Shown: in pieces, positions 57,701 to 64,000 of the stretch
Position numbering within the stretch: position 1 is the stretch's first letter
How the letters are laid out: each line of letters opens with the position of its first letter
DNA from: Amphiduros pacificus
Taxonomy: Eukaryota > Annelida > Polychaeta > Phyllodocida > Hesionidae
Assembly: GCA_949316495.1 (NCBI GenBank)
Contig: OX439008.1
Span: 38,523,822 to 38,587,821 of the forward strand
DNA: 64,000 nucleotides
Direction of reading: 5' to 3'
The notes under the pieces: model-generated
What the model saw: only the letters and a program-made list of their open reading frames with translations
Databases searched by the model: none
What the model was told of the DNA's origin: nothing
Made by a program: the position numbers and the translations under genes

Positions 57701-60246
57701 GCTGTTATCTCTATATACTGTGAATGTGTAAGTGATGCTATGTATAATTAAAAAGTGTAGCAGTGTTGACAGATAGCCTCCAGCAAGGCAAGGTCTGATG
57801 AATGACTGCCATTGATTTCAATGGTACAGACCAGTCAAAGCTGTGCTCTACAGCATCTGCACATATATACAAAAAGCCTAGCATCCAAATTTATGAATGG
57901 TTTCCAAGTAGTTCAAAATGAGTCAAATTGCAAACCCAATTAGCTGTTGGAAGGCAGCTCAATCCTGACTGAATTGATGTTCTGGAAACCCAACCTTGAA
58001 ATTGTTCTCTTTTTTAGCTGGAACTTATACATACAATAGAGTAAAAAGAATAGATTAATTATTGGTAGCCAACTACAGATACACCTCTGTAATTATGAAT
58101 AGACAAATTGTTGCCAACTACAGATAACCCTCTTAACTACTGGCTTCCTTTCTATAGATATATAATTAGCATTTGTAATAACAGCTTATATCTACGGTAA
58201 GACTTCTATAATTTTACCATGAAAGATGTTGTAGTTATAAACAAAGATATTTAAACAGAGATTGGAAAGAGCAGGTCTGCCACCGGGTGTCAGCGCGGTA
58301 CACCATCCAACTGATCCAAAGACTATAATGGTCAATTTGTACAGAAAACTGAACATTCCCTTGAAAAGCTGACCAAATGGCCACATGTGGGAAACAGGAA
58401 GTGGCGACGGTGTCGCCGCCATGAGACCGGTTCACCTGAACGATAATGCAGAACTTCAACTTGTTTCCAATCTCTGTTTTAAATGTCTCTGCAATGGCCA
58501 AATACATATAAACCCCAGCAAAATCATAAACAGATTAACTGTTATAATCATGCACAGGCAACTGCAGATGAATCTTCATATTCTCAGATAAATACATGAT
58601 TATTAAGTTATAACTTAACATTTCAAGTTAATGACTATATCACTACACAGAAACTGCTGTTCAAGATTTTAAAGATGAGGACATATTGAGATATTTACCA
58701 CTGTAACTTAAAGCACACATAAAAAGGAACACCAATTGATAGGGCAAAGAAAATGTCCAGATGCACACTTCACAGTAAATTTGATTTCATGTAAGAGGTC
58801 AAAGAAGCCTTTGGGAGGAAATTACTTTATAATGTGATGTATGGTTGGAGGAGAGTGCCAGATATGGGCGTAGATGTAATGTGAAACTCATCCTTGCATA
58901 GTATGACAGTCACTCATCCAAAAACCATAAGCTTAGACCTGAAATATCAACGCAAAATACAACAAGGAAGAGTTCCTCTACATGAGATCAACCTATTATA
59001 TGCATATCTTTGAAGACATCTTGACGATAGAATGCCAGGAATTGGAGCTTTTTGTGATGTGCAGAGTGCATTAAGTGGAGTTTATTAATGCTGAGATCAT
59101 AGAACCTGATGCATGTCATGGCATTCTGTGAAAGAAATTAGAGGTGTTCAAGTGGGAAAATCAAACTTAAAACCATATTGGCAGCCTGCTACAGACAGAC
59201 ACCTGAAACTACTGGTATTTAACCAACTGATAAACCTATGTAAACTACTGGTATTCAGGTGACTACTGATATTCAAGTGACTACTGGTATTCCACCAACA
59301 GATAAACCTTTGTAAACTACTGGTATTCAAGTGACTACTGGTATTCCACCAACAGATAAACCTTTGTAAACTACTGGTATTCAAGTGACTACTGGTATTC
59401 AACCAACTGATAAACTGATACAAACTACTGGTATTCAAGTGACTACTGGTATTCTGCACCAACAGATAAACCTTTGTAAACTACTGGTATTCAAGTGACT
59501 ACTGGTATTCCACCAACCGATAAACCTTTGTAAACTACTGGTATTCAAGTGACTACTGGTATTCAACCAACTGATAAACCGATATAAACTACTGGTATTC
59601 AAGTGACTTCTGGTATTCCACCAACAGATAAACCGATATAAACTACTGGTATTCAAGTGACTTCTGGTATTCCACCAACAGATAAACCCTACTAGTATTC
59701 AAGGGACAGATAAATTTCTGTAAACTACTGGTATTCAAACCAAAGATAAACCTCTTTAATTGGTATTCAAACCAAAGATAAACCTCTTTAATTGGTATTC
59801 AAACCATAGATAAACCTTGGAAACAACTGGTATTCAAACTTAAGATAAACCTCTGTAAACTTCTGGTATTCAAGCAACAGATAAACCTATGTAACTACTG
59901 GTATTCATACTCCAGTTAAACGTCTGTAAGCTAAATATGAAATTAATTGGACATTCAAAATTCATGTTGGAGTCATTTTGATTCTGAGAAAGTGTAATAC
60001 TGATTTTGAAAGAATGAATTGTTTAGATATTTAGGGAAATAATTCAATGAAACAGTTGCACTCATTGAGTTGTGGATGGTTAAAAGGTACTTGATATATC
60101 TCTGTTTCTTGGGTCTTAACAAATAAGTTGACAAATGTATTTTCATTGTCTTCAGACTCTGGCAGATTTGGAAGGCCATGATATGAACCGTGTGGATATT
60201 ACAGGTTGTACTGCCATACATGCCGCAGCCCGCAATGGACACCTCG
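45773..60246 (+). CDS. Ankyrin-repeat protein, 5' part (gene may continue beyond)
   Basis: Four exons join in frame: 45773-45872, 51104-51153, 52860-52937 and 60156-60246. They give about 106 aa: a basic N-terminus MRDRGGRRKSLFPGSG, then ankyrin units: DLHEAAFNGDMRELKLALQNG, then ENDYCGTTAFHKAAANGNID, then VDITGCTAIHAAARNGHL. The GxTAxHxAAxxGHxx pattern is diagnostic of ankyrin repeats, which form protein-binding surfaces. Junctions are GTGAGA, GTATGG, GTGTGA and GTAGGT donors with pyrimidine-rich acceptors. Exon 4 ends in phase 1, so further exons follow: either a short one at 61256 or others past the window. Introns are 5.2, 1.7 and 7.2 kb and filled with minisatellites. Too little is present to name the orthologue, and cell location is unknown. 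Confidence 0.75.
45873..49444 (+). other. Ankyrin gene intron 1, left part
   Basis: Mostly AT-rich. A coding-like relic at 47174-47380 (68 codons, ...CGFYGQDTVARCGEQGYI...) looks protein-like but has no recognised domain and may be the end of an old processed copy or element. No further ankyrin exon fits the phase. Confidence 0.45.
49445..49533. repeat. Short tandem repeat, TTCTGTGTTATAATACCCACC unit
   Basis: About three and a half units of ~25 bp around TGTGTTATAATACCCACCA, one of them shortened. In intron 1 of the ankyrin gene. Confidence 0.85.
49836..49917. repeat. Tiny inverted-repeat element with GGCGGATC ends
   Basis: GGCGGATC (49836-49843) and GATCCGCC (49910-49917) enclose a T-rich stretch and a perfect 23-bp tandem pair built on AAGTAAGGGGCTCCAGTCC. 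AGGGGCGGATCCAGGATTT-type termini are familiar from MITEs in many invertebrates. Probably an internally deleted remnant. Confidence 0.65.
49918..51103 (+). other. Ankyrin gene intron 1, right part
   Basis: AT-rich intron sequence up to the exon 2 acceptor (TTTTCCTTTTCAG). Nothing else recognised. Confidence 0.5.
51225..51560. repeat. Degenerate repeat with AGTCCAATG units
   Basis: AAGTCCAATG or GAGTCCAATG followed by TGTNCCTCAGT-type sequence recurs about eight times at uneven 30-46 bp spacing in intron 2 of the ankyrin gene. An old, diverged minisatellite. Confidence 0.7.
51561..52456 (+). other. Ankyrin gene intron 2, middle
   Basis: Unique-looking sequence, somewhat GC-richer at 51720-52120, with a 92-codon minus frame there (51766-52044) that I do not recognise. 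No supported exon. Confidence 0.4.
52457..52695. repeat. Perfect 22-bp minisatellite, about 11 copies
   Basis: TCATTTGCACAAGTCAAATT plus TA, repeated with no visible variation. Such homogeneity means recent expansion or gene conversion. All three plus frames are open across it, giving LSFAQVKFIICTS-type artefact frames. In intron 2, about 165 bp before exon 3. Confidence 0.97.
52938..54801 (+). other. Ankyrin gene intron 3, left part
   Basis: AT-rich intron sequence with an A run at about 53186-53197. No exon, RNA gene or transposon end was recognised. Confidence 0.5.
54802..56419. repeat. 17-bp minisatellite, about 95 copies
   Basis: CCCTGTTCCACCTCTAG units over 1.6 kb. Variants (TTCCTCCCCTAG, TTCCTTCCCCAG, TGTCCCACCTCCAG) are grouped: the left half is rich in CCTTCC/CCTCCC types and repeats in blocks of several units, the right half in CCCACCTC types, with ATTTAG types at the far right. 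It is strongly strand-asymmetric: the plus strand is almost purely pyrimidine apart from AG/G steps. Confidence 0.97.
56420..57604 (+). other. Ankyrin gene intron 3, middle
   Basis: AT-rich. CAGATNAAC-like phrases recur loosely between 56980 and 57180 and again further right (58060-58590), perhaps an old diverged repeat. No gene recognised. Confidence 0.4.
57605..57798. mobile_element. MITE-like inverted repeat, 194 bp
   Basis: Arms of about 48 bp (57605-57652 and 57751-57798) start TCAGACCTTGC and end CTGCTACACTTTT, with a few mismatches, around a 98-bp spacer. The size and structure are those of a miniature inverted-repeat element. No target duplication is certain. Confidence 0.75.
57799..59184 (+). 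other. Ankyrin gene intron 3, right of the MITE
   Basis: AT-rich intron sequence. A short GC-richer patch at 58260-58440 holds minus frames that I do not recognise. No supported exon. Confidence 0.4.
59185..59915. repeat. 54-bp minisatellite with inner duplication
   Basis: The unit is CAACAGATAAACCTTTGTAA followed by two ACTACTGGTATTC blocks joined by AAGTG. About ten units, decaying to shorter ~35-bp units at the right end (59700-59910). The 18-codon period yields NTSSHLNTSSLQRFI-type minus frames, rejected as genes. It ends about 240 bp before ankyrin exon 4. Confidence 0.92.
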
Positions 60247-60676
60247 GTAGGTACTTTATTATTGTCTGGTAACACAATGAAAGCTTGTACTTTGGTGTCG
60301 ATTAATTTTATTCATTTTATGGCTTTATTTATTTATTGTTCCCTAAATTTGTCAATTCTTGGAAAACATTTTGCAGCAAAATGAAAAGTTGCTTATTTGG
60401 TCCAGAATGGTGTACAATATTGATAATGTCTTCATATATAGGCCAGTTATACAATTGAATATGATTTCTTTATAATTTTGTTGACTTAAACTTGGTATGA
60501 GGTTTTATAAATAAGAAAATCCCTCCTGGCTATTTTGCTTGCCTAACAAACAATATATATGTATGTGTACTTTATTGTTAAAGGCTACAATTCATATAAA
60601 TTTCACATTCAATTTACAAAATTCAAATGTATATTTCAGCTTATCAAGATCATGATTATCTCTATTGCATAATATA

Positions 60677-60840
60677 CGGTTGTGTGTGACATCATCTTAA
60701 ATGGTTGTGTGACATCTTATATGGTTGTGTGACATCTTAAATGGTTGTGTGACATCTTATATGGTTGTGTGACATCTCATATAGTTGTGTGACATCGTAA
60801 ATTATTATGTGACATCTTGTATTTTTGTGTGACATCTTAT
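60677..60840. repeat. 20-bp minisatellite, about 8 copies
   Basis: ATGGTTGTGTGACATCTTAT units, diverging toward the right end. Lies 0.43 kb after ankyrin exon 4. Confidence 0.95.
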
Positions 60841-61255
60841 GTTGAGCTCAGGCTTTGTATGGACATCTCTTGTTCTCTGCCATCTTTGTTTGCACTTTGA
60901 TTACACTTATTTCATTTATTCCATTTTTAGAGCTTTGTACACACAATCCTTATTATCAACTGACACAAAAGGATAAAAGCTGTAAAATACTTGTTTGGTG
61001 TACCTGGTACCAAGCAACCTTGTTTAAAAAGTTTTATGGACAGTGTCAATTCAAAATAAGATCAATGTCTTGATATTTGGAATAGGGATTTTCTATAGGA
61101 ATATTTCACTTTAAAAAATGACATTTTTTTCTTTGTGGACACCATTATTTATGAGTATGATTGATACTTATTATCTAATGCATAAACTTTTCATATTCTT
61201 TTTGTGTTTATGATATATATGGGATGCTAACTACCTTTGAACCATCTCAGTGCAG

Positions 61256-61305
61256 CCGATGGAACATGCGAGAATACAATCATGCTCCTACTTCAAAGAG
61301 AATAA
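61256..61305 (+). CDS. Possible terminal exon of the ankyrin gene
   Basis: After a CTCAGTGCAG acceptor, the phase left by exon 4 gives ADGTCENTIMLLLQRE and then TAA (61303-61305). The sequence resembles the second helix of an ankyrin repeat (xxxCVxxLLxxGA), but two helices would be incomplete and the product would be only about 123 aa. It could be an alternative short ending or a chance match; the main transcript may skip it and continue beyond the window. Confidence 0.3.
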
Positions 61306-62849
61306 GACAGACTTGATTATATATCAGTCCATTGTCAGAACATATTTGAGGATGTGCAACGCTGTATCATACCACTTCATAAGACTCACCTTTTGATTTC
61401 TAATATATCTGGATGTCACAGTGTATATCTCTTGTCTCATTGGGATTGGTAATAAAGATAAATAACAAAATTGGTGGTTTGGGCCAGGGCTAACTGAACA
61501 ATGTGTGACTCTCTGTTTAAACTCCTTACAGACTCTCAAACTCTTGTGCATGGATTGCCAGCCAAATTTTACACATGCACACTTTGTGTTTAATTCTTGG
61601 ACGAGTATGACCTTTTTGAACTTTCCTATTATAATACCACGTGAACACTCTAACTTGACCAAATAATGTACAGATCAGCACCAAACCTTACAAATGCATG
61701 TCTCATGATAGAAGCTTGAATTTAAGATTAAATCTTTCCATGATTTTTGCTCTTTGATTAGAATTTAGATTCTTGCCATGTAATGCTTAGTTAGGTTAAC
61801 AAAAAAAACCAACAGATACATTCTTTTTGACTATTGATGGCATATAGTGAGGATTTTGACGACTTTCCCAAGATAAGGGTGAATGTAGATTGCTGTATGT
61901 CGTGCTTGCCACAAAAATATTTTCACCATTTTACAGTTGAAATCTGTTAATGAGTTATGCAATAACATTTTATCATCAGCTTGCCAGGGAAGCCTGTGCT
62001 CTTGCTGCATATTAACCAGGTACCCACAGGACTGTTAGCGTGTAATCTTATGATCATAAGATAAAATATGTTTTGTCATTTCCAAATCTCCAGGGCTTGC
62101 TATTTGCACTTAATTTATTGGTGCTTATCTCTGGCAAATATTATTTATTGAAATTTATGATTCTTCATTCTGTATAATTGGGTTATAAATCTCCAAATGT
62201 TGTTGATATTATAGTGAAGGCAAAACTAAAGATTCAGGAAAAAATACTGTACATGCAAAGTGGAGATTTTACCTGTACATATACCTACATGAAGGTTTAC
62301 AAAGCTACAACTTTTATTTGAATAGCATCACATGTAGAGCCGATATATACATAAATATAAAATGTTCCAGTGATTTACTTTTATCAACTTAATGAAACTC
62401 TACCTTCTCAGATATCACAGAAAAACTAAGACCTTGCATACGTTGCGAGAATAAGTATGGTATATTGGCCAAATATGCACGTTTCCCTTGTAGAGTGATT
62501 GATACTGATATAGCTGATACAATCTGGCTAGTGATATGGACAGATGAGACATTTGCTTTGATGATACCGGAAGCTGGGAATGGAATATTGTGCTGGTGAA
62601 TGCCTGATGCTGCCTCCCCACACCTGGATACATCTTAATGTATCAGCATTAATGCCTGACACAACCTGCCCACCCCAGGCAACAAAAAGTGGCCTCACCC
62701 CAGTCAGTGTGCTGGCAAACAGAACATTAAAGCAGGATATTATGGACCAGGTGTGGAAATAGTGAGGTATCAGGGATCAGGTATAGAATTAAGAAAATGG
62801 AGTATTAGGGACAATGGAAATAAGGATCAGGGACCCAGACACGGGAACA
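61306..62849. other. Downstream or intronic sequence, nothing recognised
   Basis: AT-rich. The segment 62560-62760 is less AT-rich but has no recognised domain. Either an intron of the ankyrin gene or its 3' flank. Confidence 0.4.
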
Positions 62850-63940
62850 GAAGTAGCAGGGACCAGGTATGGAAGTGGGATATCAGGGACCAGGTATGGA
62901 AGTGGCAGGGACCAGGTATGGAAGTGGCAGGGACCAGGTATGGAAGTGGGATATCAGGGACCAGGTATGGAAGTGGGATATCAGGGACCAGGTATGGAAG
63001 TGGCAGGGACCAGGTATGAAGTGGGATATCAGGGACCAGGTATGGAAGTGGGATATCAGGAACCAGGTATGGAAGTGGGATATCAGGGACCAGGTATGGA
63101 AGTGGCAGGGACCAGGTATGGAAGTGGGATATCAGGGACCAGATGTGGAAGTGGCAGGGACCAGGTATGGAAGTGGGATATCAGGGACCAGGTATGGAAG
63201 TGGGATATCAGGGACCAGGTATGGAAGTGGGATATCAGGGACCAGGTATGGAAGTGGCAGGGACCAGGTATGAAGTGGGATATCAGGGACCAGGTATGGA
63301 AGTGGGATATCAGGGACCAGGTATGGAAGTGGCAGGAACCAGGTATGGAAGTGGGATATCAGGGACCAGGTATGGAAGTGGCAGGGACCAGGTATGAAGT
63401 GGGATATCAGGGACCAGGTATGGAAGTGGGATATCAGGGACCAGGTATGAAGTGGGATATCAGGGACCAGGCATGGAAGTGGGATATCAGGGACCAGGTA
63501 TGGAAGTGGCAGGGACCAGGTATGGAAGTGGCAGGGACCAGGTATGGAAGTGGGATATCAGGGACCAGGTATGAAGTGGGATATCAGGGACCAGGTATGG
63601 AAGTGGGATATCAGGGACCAGGTATGGAAGTGGGATATCAGGGACCAGGTATGAAGTGGGATATCAGGGACCAGGTATGGAAGTGGGATATCAGGGACCA
63701 GGTATGAAGTGGGATATCAGGGACCAGGCATGGAAGTGGGATATCAGGGACCAGGTATGGAAGTGGCAGGGACCAGGTATGGAAGTGGGATATCAGGGAC
63801 CAGGTATGAAGTGGGATATCAGGGACCAGGTATGGAAGTGGGATATCAGGGACCAGGTATGAAGTGGGATATCAGGGACCAGGTATGGAAGTGGGATATC
63901 AGGGACCAGGTATGGAAGTGGGATATCAGGGACCAGGTAT
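62850..63940. repeat. Mixed 22/26/27-bp minisatellite
   Basis: Three related units alternate: a 27-mer (TATGGAAGTGGGATATCAGG plus GACCAGG), a 22-mer with GTGGC in place of GTGGGATATC, and a 26-mer lacking one G (TATGAAGTGGG). Segments of several units recur in the same order (for example around 63250-63400 and 63410-63480), showing block duplication. It creates plus frames of up to 297 codons (WDIRDQVWK type), which are artefacts. A diverged fringe begins about 62770. Confidence 0.95.
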
Positions 63941-64000
63941 TTACCTTTAAGGGCCTCAGTATCAACACCCCACTTAAGTATGCCAATATAGGAGGGTGCC
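63941..64000. other. Window edge
   Basis: Sixty bases of unique sequence after the minisatellite; nothing can be assigned. Confidence 0.5.

Noticed and set aside
59148-59656. Minus frames of NTSSHLNTSSLQRFI repeats
   Set aside because: A 54-bp minisatellite with a codon-multiple period; no start context or domain.
62814-63707. 297-codon plus-strand frame of WDIRDQVWK/GPGMEVGYQ repeats
   Set aside because: A translation of the 22/27-bp minisatellite; the unit-length mixture shifts frames and several frames are open at once.
1-64000. CRISPR arrays, prokaryotic operons, rRNA or intact tRNA genes
   Set aside because: Tandem repeats here have no unique spacers of uniform length, genes have spliceosomal introns, and no cloverleaf or rRNA signature was seen.

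Overview
The window is nuclear DNA from an animal. Genes are intron-rich with GT-AG splicing and long introns, tandem repeats are abundant, and transposons are nested in one another. A TFIIIA gene, an SLC16-type transporter and a Ty3/Gypsy retroelement primed by tRNA-Leu, together with ~145-bp and ~315-360-bp minisatellite-bearing elements, point to a marine invertebrate. A mollusc is my best guess; this is inference, not proof. I found no bacterial-type operons, CRISPR arrays, tRNA or rRNA genes.

Layout. 1-6588 has no gene I can support. It holds a degenerate 33-bp repeat (1395-2170) and a 19/20-bp minisatellite with higher-order structure (4204-5287). 6589-8190 is a tandem duplication of a ~0.77-kb unit; each copy carries a promoter-like block followed by a short open exon with a splice donor. 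8440-18456 (+) is a complete nine-exon gene for transcription factor IIIA (588 aa, nine C2H2 fingers, long acidic tail). Introns 4 and 5 each hold one copy of a minisatellite-bearing element, intron 6 holds a 2.2-kb foldback composite, and intron 7 a (TA)n tract.

20550-37209 is a three-level nest. A minisatellite-bearing element with short inverted ends was invaded by an 11.3-kb Gypsy retroelement (minus strand, LTRs about 1-1.5% diverged, 4-bp target duplication). That was in turn invaded by a 3.1-kb DNA element with ~340-bp inverted repeats, whose one gene encodes a protein with a PIN/FEN-nuclease-like pattern of acidic residues. This element is the best candidate here for an under-described mobile system.

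41192-44341 (+) is a complete six-exon monocarboxylate-transporter-like (SLC16) gene of 483 aa. 45773 to beyond 60246 (+) is the 5' part of an ankyrin-repeat gene with small exons and large introns. Those introns carry many minisatellites (22-bp, 17-bp, 54-bp and 20-bp units), and a 22/27-bp array fills most of the last kilobase. The three host genes share a strand but have no evident functional link. Most long open frames elsewhere are artefacts of tandem repeats lacking stop codons.
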